A stretch of 64,000 nucleotides of DNA, taken from Owenia fusiformis (taxonomy: Eukaryota; Annelida; Polychaeta; Sabellida; Oweniidae). The DNA lies in contig CAIIXF020000011.1 of assembly GCA_903813345.2 (NCBI GenBank), positions 11,628,842-11,692,841 on the forward strand. Reading direction: 5' to 3'. Below, one piece after another: positions 11,985-24,609 of the stretch (its first letter is position 1; every line of letters begins with the position of its first letter). The notes below the pieces were generated by a model. It had not been told where the DNA came from. It searched no databases and worked only from the letters and a program-made list of their open reading frames with translations. The translations under genes were made by a program, and so were the position numbers.

Positions 11985-14340
11985 AAAAAAAGGAAAAAAG
12001 TCAGCAATGATTTGACTTTTTTCCTTAAAAGAAATGAGTAAATATACCCATCTCACTGAAATGGCCATTTTCAGATATGAGTACATTTACATATTACTTT
12101 TAAGAGAATGCATGAACATGCAATATGTCACCACTGGCCATGTGTTAAAGATGCATTTAGTTCCAGTAAGCCGAACACTAACTGATTACTGCCATCAAGA
12201 AGTTTCGTCCACTCACCAGTTTGAGAATATAACAATATGTCAACACCTCTGTAGTGACATAAAAGTCAAATCATTGCCCAGTAAGTACAGTTGATTAAAA
12301 ACTATAAACAAAAATCATAGCATTACTGAATTAATGGTCAAATTGTTGCTTTAAAAGCTAGCATTATAATATTCAAATGATCAAGACCAAATTGATAGAA
12401 CTAGAAATATTTTGTTGGTATAAGTCCCGGGTATAAGTCTCAGAATGAAAATTACCAAACACATGCAAACAGAACCATTGTTCCCTGTGTTGCACCCAAG
12501 AACCTGCTTTGCTGGAAATACAAAAAATATGCTGTAATACTTGTTAAACTTAATATAACAATTTACATAAATTGCCCAAAATTAAAATCGAACAGAATGG
12601 GAGGGATGGAGTAAGGTAGTAATATATCTTAACTAAGTAATAAAATATTGCTTCCAGCTGTTCCCTGTGTGGCTGCTACCAAGGTCATTCTTCTGGTGGA
12701 CGTGTGATTCTGTGCAAGGAGAAAATTTATTTATGAGTAACTTCTGCATGAAACAGTAGTAGTTGTAGTCCAGAACATTAGTAGTCTTTTATCTTCTTCA
12801 CAACACCTACATTGAGAAAATGATTTAATTGACTACCTTAACTCCAAAGCATGCAAGGGATTATCATTTATTGCAAAAAAATAACCTTAAAAATCTGAAC
12901 AAGTCACCTTTGTCAATCAGAGTCTAGATCATAAATACCTAGACGGTTGATTGCTTTTTGGACCAAAACATGGTCGCATTTACACTGACCTCAAAACAAT
13001 AAAAAAACAAGTTAAATTGAAAAATTGATGAAAGTGAAGATCATCTACCAACTCGCACCAAAAAAGAGAATGGAAGTCGAAAACTGAGATTAACATACTA
13101 AGGTATGTTAAGTCTCAGGTGAAAATGAGTTTACAAAAAAAAATATGAAGACAATATTTTCCAAATATGGCACACATTTCTTCCATTTTGATATAAACCA
13201 GGTGGATTCCATTATTCTTTCATTTCAGAACATAGAATCTGTTAGGAAGCTTTCAGGCCAACATACCGTAACAAAGGATCAAACAATGGGTGACCATCCC
13301 TTCGCTCATGTCGTATGCTGTCTAGAGAGATTAAGAAGAATAACAAGAATGACATCCTCGGCCATGCATAATTAGGATACATCACATTAAAAAGATGAAA
13401 TACAAGACCAAACCACTATCAATTCCCAATAGTATCTTTACTGTAACACTGATAAGCAATGTCTACCTACCTAAAGAGTGCAAGGTAACATGTATCAACC
13501 CCGAGGCCATTCCGTACAGATCCAAGTGGAATCTTGCTGCGTCCTCACAAGATCTCTGGATCACACTATATCCGTCATAGCCAACTACTAACATTACAAT
13601 ACCAGCAAGTAAAAATGAGTGGACCTTCACCAGAGATCGACAATACCCCTCCAGAACGACCCAATGCATGCCGGCACCACAGCATGCATTGAAGAAAGAA
13701 AATTCAGAATACCTCCTCCTGGTGGGTGCAAGACCCATCATTTTCACTCACTAGTAAAGAATGTTTTCGCCAGCCATCAGAATATAGGCGAAACAAAGAA
13801 CCAAGCTCAACAATAAGAATCCAACATGGAAACTGTTGGTCGGGACTTACAAGGAATCGATACCTGAAACCCATGCATCCAGAGATTGATAGACACTGAT
13901 CATCAGAATCACAGTGGAGGTACTACGAGGAACATCAAACGGTATGACCGAGTAAACCAGAGCTCTCAATGCAATGGATCAGAATGACCCATGCTCAACA
14001 ATGCCATTCTTAGATATTCCTCAAAATCAATCGGGACAACATAAAACATGAACAATGGAAGGCCTCCCAACACTTGATCCAGTGTTAAGACATGTTTAGC
14101 AATCCAGCCTCATAGCAGATTCCAGGTTCCTTCACTCCAGAATAATGGGTTGGCCAACAAAATCCACTGGTTCAATCAAAATGGAAGGTGTCCCACTAAA
14201 CCAGAAGAATCGCCCGCTTCTTAATATCATAGAAAACCATAGATGGAAAACATGTCTAGCTGGCAGATGACCCCATATGGAATGACTAATAGGATAACTC
14301 AACAAGTTTACTTAACTTAGCTGATAGGAACATCGCGATG
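11985..14340. other. No recognised gene
   Basis: Frames at 12034-12294 (plus) and 13463-13747 (minus) match nothing I know. The latter ends at a donor-like TTTAG|GTAGGTAG near 13460 and holds a hydrophobic stretch. A small hairpin with TTAACATAC/GTATGTTAA arms lies at about 13091-13112. Confidence 0.4.
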
Positions 14341-14359
14341 AAGCTCATCTTTAGGGGGT

Positions 14360-15450
14360 GGATTCAAGGAGGTGACTCATCTTCCATCTTATGGCTTATC
14401 TTCCAGTTGGTGGCTCCTCTTCCAGGGAGGGGATTGCTCATCTTCTAGCGGGTGGCTTATCTTCCAGCTGGTGGGTTATCTTCCTGCTGGTGGCTTATCT
14501 TCCTGCTGGTGGCTTATCTTCCAGCGGTTGGATCATCTTCCAGTAGGTCGTTCATCTTCCAGTAGGTCGTTCATCTTCCAGCGGGTTTGCTCATCTTCAA
14601 GTGAGTTGCTCATCTTCCAGTGAGTTGCTCATTTTCCAGTGAGTTGCTCATCTTCCACTGAGTTGCTCATCTTCCACTGAGTTACTCATCTTCCAGTGAG
14701 TTGCTCATCTTCCAGTGAGTTGCTCATCTTCCAGCGGCTGAATTATCTTCCAGCGGGTGGATCATCTTCCAGTGGTTGGATCATCTTCTAGCAGTTTGAT
14801 CATCTTCAAGGTTGCCATCTTCCACCAGATAGAACATCTTCAACTGGGAACTTGGCTTTCCAATGGGTGACTTGTCTTGCAGTGTGTGACTTGCAGTGTG
14901 TGGCTTCCAGTGTGAGGCTCAGGTGCTAGTGGCCTATCTTCCAGCTAGTGGGTAATTTTCCTGCTGGTGGCTTATCTTCCAGCTGTTGGGTAATTATCCT
15001 GCTGGTGGCTTATCTTCCAGCGGGTGGCTTATTTTCCAGCGGGTGGATCATCTTCCAGCGGGTGGATCATCTTCCAGCGGGTGGATCATCTTCCAGCAGG
15101 TTGCTCATCTTCCAGCAGGTGTATCATCTTCCAGTGGGTTGTTCATCTTCTAGTGGGTTGTTCATCTTCCAGTTGGTTGCTCATCTTCCAGTGAGTTGCT
15201 CATCTTCCAGTGAGTTGCTCATCTTCGAGTGAGTTAATCATCTTCCAGTGAGTTGCTCATCTTCCAGCGGGTGAGTTATCTTCCTGCTGGTGGCTTATCT
15301 TCCAGCGGGTGGCTTATCTTCCAGGGGGTGGATCATCTTCCAGCGGGTGGATCATCTTCCAGCAGGTTGCTAATTTTCTAGCAGGTGGATCCTCTTCTAG
15401 TGGGTTGTCCATCTTCCAGTGGGTTGATCTTCTTCGAGTGAGTTGCTCCT
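14360..15450. repeat. 19-bp minisatellite with about 640-bp higher-order unit
   Basis: Units of about 19 bp such as GAGTTGCTCATCTTCCAGT and GGTGGATCATCTTCCAGCG fill two blocks (14360-14840 and 14940-15450). The blocks are separated and followed by a shared flank (about 14815-14940 and 15457-15580), so the array is a larger tandem duplication. The 19-bp period rotates the frame, which argues against coding despite long open stretches. Confidence 0.85.
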
Positions 15451-15456
15451 TTTTCA

Positions 15457-15598
15457 TCTTCAAGGTTGTCATCTTCCACCAGACAGATCATCTTCAACTG
15501 GGAACCTAGCTTTTCAATGGGTGACTTGCCTTGCAGTGTGTGGCTTCCAGTGTGTGGCTCACGTGCTAGTAGGCTGATTTCCTCCAAGCTAAAGGTAA
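15457..15598 (-). other. Exon-like block, copy B second part (unproven)
   Basis: Minus-strand relative of 11003-11218. Acceptor-like TTTACCTTTAG ends at 15599, followed by about 69 open codons that run into the 19-bp minisatellite. Similarity to copy A extends over the acceptor, the short intron and the upstream block. Confidence 0.3.
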
Positions 15599-15645
15599 AT
15601 CTGGAAAAAATATTTTACATTAGGAAATAAAAATACTGTACTTAC

Positions 15646-15841
15646 TTGAACCTCTATCCTAGAGATGTGTCTTCCACACTAGACAATGCTTCTTCAGTAA
15701 AACAGATATCACCAGAATAACAACATCATATGCAGATGCGTATACAGGCGCTACAGGGATATGGTGCATATTGTAGTTACACTGTACCATCTAAAACCTC
15801 ACAGAAAGGACAGAAACATCTTTAGAGGAAGAGGAGTGCAT
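15646..15841 (-). other. Exon-like block, copy B first part (unproven)
   Basis: Minus-strand segment with acceptor-like TGTATGTACTTTCAG and donor-like GGTTCAA|GTAAGTAC. All frames contain stops. The implied intron to 15598 is 47 nt. If transcribed it would be a noncoding or dead transcript. Confidence 0.3.
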
Positions 15842-15974
15842 CTGAAAGTACATACAAAAGAGGAAAGGTTAGCAATGATTTAATTTTTCAATTTTTAAGA
15901 TGGTTTCGGTGATCAAGACATTTCCATAACAGGGGGATCAAAAGTTGGGATTCTTAGGCAATAATTTATATACG

Positions 15975-16765
15975 AGATATTGTATATTGCTCTAAATGAT
16001 ACAATTAAAAAAATTGATATCATTCTTAGAAAAAGAAAAAATGAAAAAACTGATCAATTGAAAATCGATCTATTTTCCTTTTTACTACAGCCATTATTGT
16101 TTCAGACAATTTTTTAAAATTTCAAAGATTGTATCATAAGCAATACATTGGACACATTTTCTGAAACATCAAAAGATTCAGTTCATTGACATTTCCCGAG
16201 CACCTACTTTAAGCTATTTTTCAGTCACATTTTCAGTGGGCTGAAAATGCTATTTCATCATGTTCTGACCGTTTCCATTGTGTTCCCGGTCATGTAAATG
16301 ATATGTGGAACTAGCTAAACTGACTCGAGGTCCAAACAGAACTCTGTTATCTTGGTTCAAAGAAATTTCAAAATCCAGCATGGTTTTGTCATTTTTTGTT
16401 TTGTCATTTCCTGTTAACTTCCATGGCACCTTAACAGGAAATGACAAAACAGGAAGTGAAAAAATGTGGCATTTTTGACATTTTTCAAGGTCAGAATAAC
16501 TCTAAACGTGATGAAATAACTTTTTCAGTCCGCTGAAAATGTGACTGAATAAAAGCTAAAAGTAGACCCTCAGGAAAGGTCACTGGACAGAATCTTTTGA
16601 ATTTTTCAGAAAATGTACCCAATATATTGCTCTAACTGATAAAAAGGAAAATAGATGCTTTTCAATTTAGTTTTTATTTCTTTTTTTTTCTTTTTCTACG
16701 AATGATATCACATTTTCAAAGATTGTATTAATTAGAGTAATATAATGGGCACATTTTCAGAAAAA
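15975..16765. mobile_element. Long foldback element
   Basis: Large imperfect palindrome centred near 16430, where TGTCATTTCCTGTTAA and TTAACAGGAAATGACA face each other. The outer arms pair across about 130 bp (TATTGCTCTAAATGATACAA at the left, inverted at about 16625-16760). No coding capacity. Confidence 0.75.
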
Positions 16766-16975
16766 TTCAAAAGATTTTGTTCAGTGACCTTTCCTAATCT
16801 CCTACTTTTAGCTATTCTAACCATGTACATTGTGATCCTTGTCCTGTAAATGATATGTGGAACTATTTAATTTGACTGGAGGTCAAAACAGAATTCCGTT
16901 ATCTTTGTTCAAAAATGTCAAAATGCCATATTTTTGTCACTTCCTGTTTTGTCATATCTTGTTAAGGTAACGCAT
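16720..16975. mobile_element. Half copy of the 15975-16765 foldback element
   Basis: Repeats the left arm of the preceding element: TGTAAATGATATGTGGAACT and CACTTCCTGTTTTGTCAT recur in the same order. It abuts or overlaps the full copy. Confidence 0.7.
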
Positions 16976-18630
16976 ACCTTAACTGAAATTTAAAAAAATA
17001 TGGAGATGTGAAATAAAAAAAGAAGATAAAATATGACTCATTTTGAAATAAGAATCTGAGCATAAAGCACAACGTTTCAAACGAAAATGTTACAGATAAT
17101 TTGAATCAACATGTGAAGATAACATTTTGAGTAAGAATTTACCCAAGGATTACCACATGAGTGTGATATCAGCAATAAAAGAAACAGCGATCAAATTGTC
17201 ACTGTCTCTTTCCAGGAACACTGCCGAGAACAAACATATTAGAAATGAATAACTGATACACTAAAATGATCTATAGATATGTCCAAATAGATATGTCAGG
17301 AACAACAAACGATTCGTGAAATCATAATTTAAATGGTAGTTTATGAATAATTGAAAGTTTAATTTTGTGGCATGATATCTGTGATTTTATTATCTTGAAA
17401 CGAAAACTTTCAATTGCTTTTGCAAAGTGAAATCCCTCTGATCACATACGATCAGGCGATTTTATAAAAGACTAACCTCTATATAATATGTAACATCTCC
17501 AAGTTGACTCAGATTTTGAGTATTTTTGTTACATTTTGATGATTCCTTCACATAATCTAACGGCTATAAAGGATGGTGGAAACAGGAAATGGCGGATGAA
17601 TATAATATCACCGGACAGTGATGATTCTGACTTCGGATGATAAATAAAACAGATAAACGCAACAAATTTTCAATAAGATGATTTTTTATAACTTATTCAA
17701 GAAAATAAAAGCCAAAAAACGGCTAAATATGTAATTACGATCTCATTTTGTTTAAAATACAAGATCTCATTTAGCGGATGTAGCGTTTTTCAAGGTTACG
17801 ATCGTGAATAGGCTACTTCCGGAAAAAAACTTTGAAACAAATCTACGCAGTTTTTATCCATTTTCGGTGAGTAAACGATAATTTGTGCATTTATTAGTTC
17901 GTCAGAATAAAACATTATATAATTTTAAATCAGTTGCGCACTTATTCCTTTTTTGATCTCTATGAATAACTTCATTTCGGGCCAATAAGCTAAAGTGAAA
18001 ATGTAAAATCACGTGTCAAAACAAAATAATTTCACAGGTGAAATCCCGGGAATATTAGATACACAGTATAGCTTTAATAATGATGAATTTGCAATTTCTA
18101 ACAATGAAATAAATCAACAGATATAATGGATGATAAAAATACAACTATATTGTATTGTCATATCTATTTGTCTCGTATATCAATCTGAGAAATATTTCGC
18201 TGGACTGTCAAAACAAGTAGTGCAAGAAAAAAAGATGGATGACAAGAAATAAATTGATGACATGTGGTTTGAGCCTACTATCTCAATATCAACACAACTA
18301 ATGCACATTTTCACAGTTGTTTGGTGTTCCCTGGTGAGGTAAGATGATTTACCGAAATTTTCAAAATTTTCAAATGTGTTCCCGTGCTAGAAGTATTCTT
18401 TGAAGTTTACCAGAATCACTCTCACTTTATGGTCCAAATTCTGTCTCTAAGGACCATAGCACTTAAAATGTATGGTTGTGTAATATACGTATACATGTGG
18501 TGCTCATTTTGATATATGTTGTAACTCATGGAGTACATTCGTCGCCAAGAAAAACAGCTTGAAATGTCATGGTACTTTTTCCAGTAATTTCTTTTTTGCT
18601 AATTTATTTACTCCACTTCTACCTTAAGTA
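16976..18630. other. No recognised gene
   Basis: AT-rich. A short run around 17565-17640 (plus) reads like a charged, Asp/Ser-rich peptide but is interrupted by stops. No firm call. Confidence 0.45.
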
Positions 18631-18640
18631 CCACTGCACC

Positions 18641-19031
18641 TTATAGTAAAATTTTAAATGTTTGTGATTACTTTGAATTTAAAAAATAAGCAATCAAATG
18701 ACCAAATTGAACATTATGTAAAAATAGAAGCATTTATATTTATCCTGACTTTTGCATATTTCAGATAGTAATGTATAATGTGCAGCAAAGCTGTGGCCTT
18801 TTGTAATTTAGAGAGTTTCAGCCATGTATTTTTTCGAAAATAACATGGCAGAGAAGTATCAAAATAAAAGAGGACACAGATATGATGGCTAAACTACAAA
18901 ACAAACTAAAATATACAAAAGTTAGGATAAATATAAATGTTTCTATTTTTACATAAACTGTTTAATTTGGTCATTTGATTGCTTATTTCTTAAATTCAAA
19001 GTACTCACAAACATTTAACATTTTACTATAA
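18641..19031. mobile_element. Foldback element, about 390 bp
   Basis: TTATAGTAAAATTTTAAATG at 18641 returns inverted at about 19012-19031. Arms of about 115 bp include AAGCAATCAAATGACCAAAT. A spacer of about 150 bp separates them. Confidence 0.75.
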
Positions 19032-19034
19032 CAT

Positions 19035-20050
19035 GGCTGAAATTGCAAGAGGGTACAGGCGTATTGCACAAAAAACTAAATAGTCTGAAATATGCAAATG
19101 TCATTCATGTACAATATGAATATACTTTTCCACATATTATTGCACAATGGTCTCCTGATTTCTTATTTTGGGGTTCTACTGACGCAGTAAAACAGTAAAA
19201 AAAATGAACTGTTGATGAAGCTTATATTATCTACTTTATGAACATGAATGTCATCAATCGTTAGGATTATTATATCAATGATAAATATTACAAAATTTGG
19301 GATAAATTCCTACCAAGTGTTCCTCCATTATGTCGTTCTCCAATCTACAATCTGATTGGTTAATGTAAGAAATGGCGGGAAATAATAAGGAGCATATATT
19401 ATTGCATATTAAATAGACCAATCCAGTAAATCATGCCATCTATTGGTTAAGATGTCATTCTTACAATTTCAGTACAGAAATGGGATTAAAATATTGCTAA
19501 TTTTCAAAAACTTCTTTCAATTATGTTTACAAACATTGCTGTCTGTAAAGTATGACATCATAAATCTAGCCAATATACCCTAGTTTCCTTGGTTCACAAA
19601 TAGGGGTCAGGATTTATTGGAAAGGTCTATTAGAGCAATTGATCACGGTGGGTAACGTTAACGCGTCGCCTCGGGCGCACCGCGCATGCCCGGCGCTACT
19701 ACCAACCAACCTAGTGCGTATAAGATGTCAAAAGTAGCGCCCATCAGAACACATCTAGATTTATGATATTTTCATATTTTTGAGACATCTCGCCATTTTA
19801 AATCTCGGTTGTAAAACTTCTTATTTTGTACTTTAAAAAGTAGGTCACTAAATTTTCTCATTTTTCGATACATTTGATAAAACTCCACTCTTTTCTCGGT
19901 ACATTAGTGCACTCTTTGAGCAAAACTGAAAGACTTAGACAATATGTGTTACATATTTGTAACATGTGACTCTATTAGAATGGCTTCAATAGCGGAAAGC
20001 ACACCTCGACTTTATCGTATTTGTTTATGTACGTTTATGTTATAAAACCA
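19035..20050. other. No recognised gene; small CpG-rich patch
   Basis: The patch at about 19645-19700 (ACGCGTCGCCTCGGGCGCAC) is unusually CpG-dense for this AT-rich region. It could be a remnant promoter, but no gene was found beside it. Confidence 0.4.
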
Positions 20051-20057
20051 TACATAC

Positions 20058-20333
20058 CTTCGGTATCCCAGCGCTTGAACTCCTCTAGAAACTGTTGTTG
20101 CTTGTCGAAATCTGTGGCTTTTTCAACTCCTCTTTAGATATTCAGCTGCTAAAGCTCTAAAGTGTTAGGAACTTATACATTTAGCTCGTGTCTATTTCCA
20201 CGGTTCTTCAAGTCTATGTAATCGTTAGGTTCTGTCACTGTCGGCAAGGAATTTCTTGACATTTTTGTAGACTGCATCTCTCTTTTCCCCTTTCAGATCT
20301 CGTTTGAATGAAGTAAAATAATCCCGCCATGAT
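20058..20333 (-). pseudogene. Decayed protein-coding exon, unknown family
   Basis: On the minus strand three stretches read as charged, ordinary protein but lie in different frames. The first is WRDYFTSFKRDLKGEKRDAV and on to KNVKKFLADSDR. The second is NDYIDLKNRGNRHELN. The third runs from FRALAAEYLKR into EKATDFDKQQQFLEEFKRWD. The last ends exactly at a good donor, CCGAAG|GTATGTATG (boundary 20058). At least two frameshifts and several stops separate the parts. It looks like one old exon that has decayed. The family is not recognised, and it could be host or transposon derived. Confidence 0.4.
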
Positions 20334-20449
20334 AAGCGTCCAGTTTCAGTTTGCGATCAGATAAAAAAAACTAAGTACAGCTCCACGTGGCAAAGCTCAG
20401 AATGAAGTTACACGCCGCTCTAACATGTATTCATCACTTGGGATCAACT

Positions 20450-21633
20450 GGAAACGAAGACATAATGTCTCGTTTCAACATGGCCGGACTTCCGGAAACA
20501 ATTTTTCGTTAGATCTTTTGTTTTCTCGATTCATCTAAATTGCTTTCCTCCTACAGATTTTATTTTGATATTTTACATCATAAAACGCAATTGTTTGGAT
20601 ATTTTACAAATCTATTTTCTCGATTCTCAGTTTCCGCTTTGTGTCAATGAAGCAAAGACACGTTTGACTTGGGACAGGGACGATTAGTCTATCTGTATAT
20701 ATCAACGTTGTAATAATATTTGGAGTTAAATTTGCACTTGAAAGCACAGTAGATATTTTAAGAGTTGAACACTTTTGGGACTCATCGTGACCACTTTACT
20801 CAATGAATTCGGCGGACAATTTACTGTGACGATAATTGCTGGCCAAATTTAAGATATGGCCTTCATCTTTAGAATGATATACAAGAAGGGATAACTGAAA
20901 TGGTACATTGAATCACTACAAAGTACTGTTTGTCAATCATACTACCATAAAGGTCTGACGATACAACCAGGTGCGTAGGAAAGTGAAATTCAACACTATA
21001 AAAATATATACTAAGGAGATTTGTCAAATCATATGTGTTAGAACACTAAATTTACGCTGGTGAAACGTCATTAATCAACAATGGTGGCCTTAAAGTACAT
21101 GTACACGGTATGTATATAGCCTTATATAGTATGTGCAAATTACATACCTAGCGAAGCATTTGTATGGAAGTCTATGACGTTGAGGGTCGGCTAGACGGCT
21201 ACATATTCCTGTATGGCAACCAAACCTTTTTACCATGACAATCTTATATGCCCTCGGTCTGTCGTAATATAGTCCTCGCAATCTCGGCCTATATTGATGA
21301 CAGACCTCAGGCAAACTGTATACATATAAATACGATGTCTTCCTTTCATGCTCCAGAAAGCTATGTACGGCTTCTTTTCATTGAGCAGGTGTCTTCATTT
21401 TACAAGCGATGTCGATAAAATTGTGTAACTAAAAATCCAATCAGTTAAGTTTTGTATACTAGTATCTGATATATATTTTGAAACCTGAATCTACGTACTA
21501 AATACTGAAATACGTGCCAAATATTAAGTTCAAACTTAGAGGATAAAAGCGATTGAATCGGGATACAAAATTTCTTATCAAATTCAGATTCCGGAAGTCC
21601 GGCCATATTGAAACGAAGACCGTCTTCGTTTCA
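20450..21633. mobile_element. Non-autonomous DNA element, about 1.2 kb
   Basis: Inverted ends of about 50 bp: GGAAACGAAGAC...GTTTCAACATGGCCGGACTT at the left, and the reverse complement at 21585-21633. The left end itself forms a small hairpin (GAAACGA/TCGTTTC), and so does the right. No transposase is seen inside. Confidence 0.65.
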
Positions 21634-21639
21634 AGTTCC

Positions 21640-22560
21640 AAGGATTCGTGCAACAACAATTAACTCAGCATCTACTCATACCGCCTGTTCCATTTACACG
21701 ACGCATAAAGATATCATTCGTAAGCTAATATTCCTACGCTCAAATATCAAAAGCACATAAATGTAAAGTGATCCGAACGTGAACAATAATTATAAATAGA
21801 TGGCATATAAATACAAATCGCCTTCAAATCAAGTTAAATACCACTTTTACATACCACAGATATATGAATAACTCCAGGCTCGTAGCCAGGATTTGCCAAG
21901 GGGTTCACTTTTTAAAGATTTCCAGGGGGATTCATTTTTGACAACTTTGCCTCAAAATGGTCAAAATCACTTGCTCAAAATTCTTGGCCAGAGGAAGGCT
22001 GCTTCCCTCGAACCCCTGAACCCCTCCTCCTCCGCCCCTAGACCCGATGGAATGTAAAATGGGAGTAGAACACGACTGAGAGCAAAATCACCGATATGTC
22101 CTGAATTCACAAACGATTTCGAGGATGGTAGATGTTAAACATAAGACAGTTATCGGAATATGCAACGCTTATTTTATAAGCTTTAAAATTAACACTCACT
22201 TGAAAAGTTAGTCTATTTATTATGTGTGAATCCTCGTTTGCATAACTTATAATTCTGTATAAGTAAACCAGAAAAATATATTTTTCCAATATATATATAT
22301 ATTTTCCAATATATATCCATTGATGTAATACATGTAGTATGAGTATTTTGGCAAGTGTTAAATATTCTGAATAAATGGAGAGCTTTCGATACAAGTTATT
22401 TGATCAACTTGTACCTAAACTTCTAAATAAAAATACAGGGTGTTACATAACAAAGACTATTAATAAAAATCGGATGTAACGTTCAAATGCAAACCATTTG
22501 TAACTTTCACTCTCTTGGTCTAAAATGGGAATTCCTATATCATTACATACATCATAAGTC
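21640..22560. other. No recognised gene
   Basis: Contains a copy of the dispersed CTCGTAGCCAGGATTTGCC motif at about 21879-21897. Otherwise AT-rich with short chance frames. Confidence 0.45.
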
Positions 22561-22572
22561 TAGCTATATCTT

Positions 22573-23274
22573 AAGCCCGGTATACACCAATGGGGCAAGT
22601 TGGGACCTCCATAGACTTAACATTGCGTGGGACCTCGTGGGACCTTTTGGGATTTTGCCCCATGAAGTCTGTGGGACTCCATGGGACTTCGTGGGATTTT
22701 GCCCCATCTTGCCCCATCGAGTCCCACGAGGTCCCATGAGGTCCCATGAAGTCCCACGTGGGACTCGGTGGGACTCGATGGGGCAAGATGGGGCAAAATC
22801 CCATGGTGTCCCATCGAGTCCCATCTTGCCCCATCGAATCCCAATTTGCCCCATCGAATCCCACGAAGTCCCATGGGACCTTGATGACTTTGCCCCATCG
22901 TGCCCCATGGAGTCCCATCAAGTCCCATGGAGTCCCATCAAATCCCATCGTGCCCCATTGGTGTATGTCGGGCTTCACACAACACGTCATATGATCAAAA
23001 ATCCCACGATGCCCCATGGAAAGAATGAACATGTTCATTCTCGATGGGACTCCATGGGACTCCTTGGGATTTTGCCCCATCTTGCCCAATCGAGTCCCAC
23101 CGAGTCCCACGTGGGACTTCATGGGACCTCGTGGGACTCGATGGGGCAAGATGGGGCAAAATCCCACGATGTCCCATGGAGTCCCACGGACTTCATGGGG
23201 CAAATCCCAAAAGATCCCACGCAATGTTAAGTCTATGGAGGTCCCAACTTGCCCCATTGGTGTATACCGGGCTT
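22573..23274. mobile_element. Highly palindromic element with 6-bp target duplication
   Basis: Ends are AAGCCCGGTATACACCAATG and its reverse complement, with arms of about 60 bp. TATCTT flanks both sides (22567-22572 and 23275-23280). The interior is built almost wholly from GTCCCA, CCATGG and GCCCCATC words arranged as nested palindromes. A third, internal end (GGTGTATGTCGGGCTT, ending 22975) shows that an element of about 400 bp is nested or duplicated within. Long open frames on both strands are mirror by-products of the palindrome, not proteins. Confidence 0.85.
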
Positions 23275-23770
23275 TATCTTTTAGACGTCGCGCGGGCGCC
23301 AGCAGAGTTTCATCGCGGAGATAAAAGTTCCCGATATGTTGGCGATTTTTTTTCTCAACCAAACTCCAACGACCAAACGGTTATCTTACGGTTCTCGGTG
23401 GCATCGTAGGGTCATCTAGGGATTTTATTTAATTTTATACTGATTTGTTCAATAATTCTTGATTATAATTACTCAAATGATATAAACATTTTAAATATGA
23501 TAAGGCTAGGAAATATAATTGCCCAGAACTTTTTTCTGAAATATAAAAGAACGAATAGTATAACGAAATACAATTAAAACAATAACACATTTGGGTGGTT
23601 GTGTGTGTGGAAGGATATTTTCGTACTTAATAGCCGATTGTCAGTCTTGGCATTTAATCCTGTTGAACAGGACGATACCTTTTTATCCGTATATTCGATT
23701 CAATCATGCATACGAGACATGTGTTCAGTAAATAGAAAGGTTTCCACTAATACAGGATTTACTATACATA

Positions 23771-24606
23771 CACTCCCCTCCATAAGTTTGGCAACCTTTT
23801 TCCCCCATTGAACTACGTGTTAAAGCCTCTTTACCTTTGAATTTTTATTTACTTAACCTGCGATAAAAATACTTATACTATTGGTGGAAACGTAATTTGA
23901 CTTTAATTCCAATACCTCCAAATTTTCTCAATTTTTTTCCTCAATTACAATAGGTCGAAAATTGATGATAAATTTGATGAATTTTTGAAAATCGACATTC
24001 CCATGTTAACCAATGGGAAATGGTAGGTTTGCCGCAAGTCATATGACAGAATATCCATCCATCAGAGTCCTTGTAAAAAATACGAGTTAGGCAGGCAATT
24101 GAATTTGCTAACTTTATTTAACAAAAAATTGATATGTTACTTCAGGTTCAACAAAGTTATAGGGCTTTAAGTCAAAATTGTTTTTCAAAAAACCTCTCCC
24201 ATTGAAATAACACAGGAGGCGAAAAATTATTTTCAAAAATGACTTTGAAGCGCTGTAACTTTAATATTCATCAAATAAACTAAACATTTAGTGTTCAAAA
24301 AAGTTAGACAATTCAATTTTCTATATACAAATATTTTTTGCTGAATCTTTTACTGAAAAGATATCCTGATTTCTGATTTGCCCCGAACCCTTCATTTCCC
24401 ATTGGATTACATGGGAATGACGATTTTCAAAAATTCATCAAATTTATCATCAATTTTCGACCTATTGTAATTGAGGAAAAAAATTGAGAAAATTTGGAGG
24501 TTTTGGAAATAAAGTCAAGTTACGTTTCCATTAATATTATAATTTATTTCATAGCCGGTTAAGTAAATAAAAATTCAAACGTAAAGAGGCTTTATGGAGG
24601 GAAGTG
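23771..24606. mobile_element. Tc1/mariner-type non-autonomous element with long inverted ends
   Basis: CACTCCCCTCCATAA at the left pairs with TTATGGAGGGAAGTG at the right, each flanked by TA. Inside, arms of about 150 bp pair (AATTTTTATTTACTTAACC, and ATTGATGATAAATTTGATGA further in). No intact transposase. Confidence 0.75.
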
Positions 24607-24609
24607 TAT

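Noticed and set aside
14372-15587. Open frames rich in SSSS/IFQ or LEDE words
   Set aside because: They come from a 19-bp minisatellite whose period is not a multiple of three; the frame turns from unit to unit.
22487-23409. Long open frames (up to 263 codons) on both strands
   Set aside because: They are mirror translations of one palindromic element; the same words read open on either strand and no protein family is recognisable.
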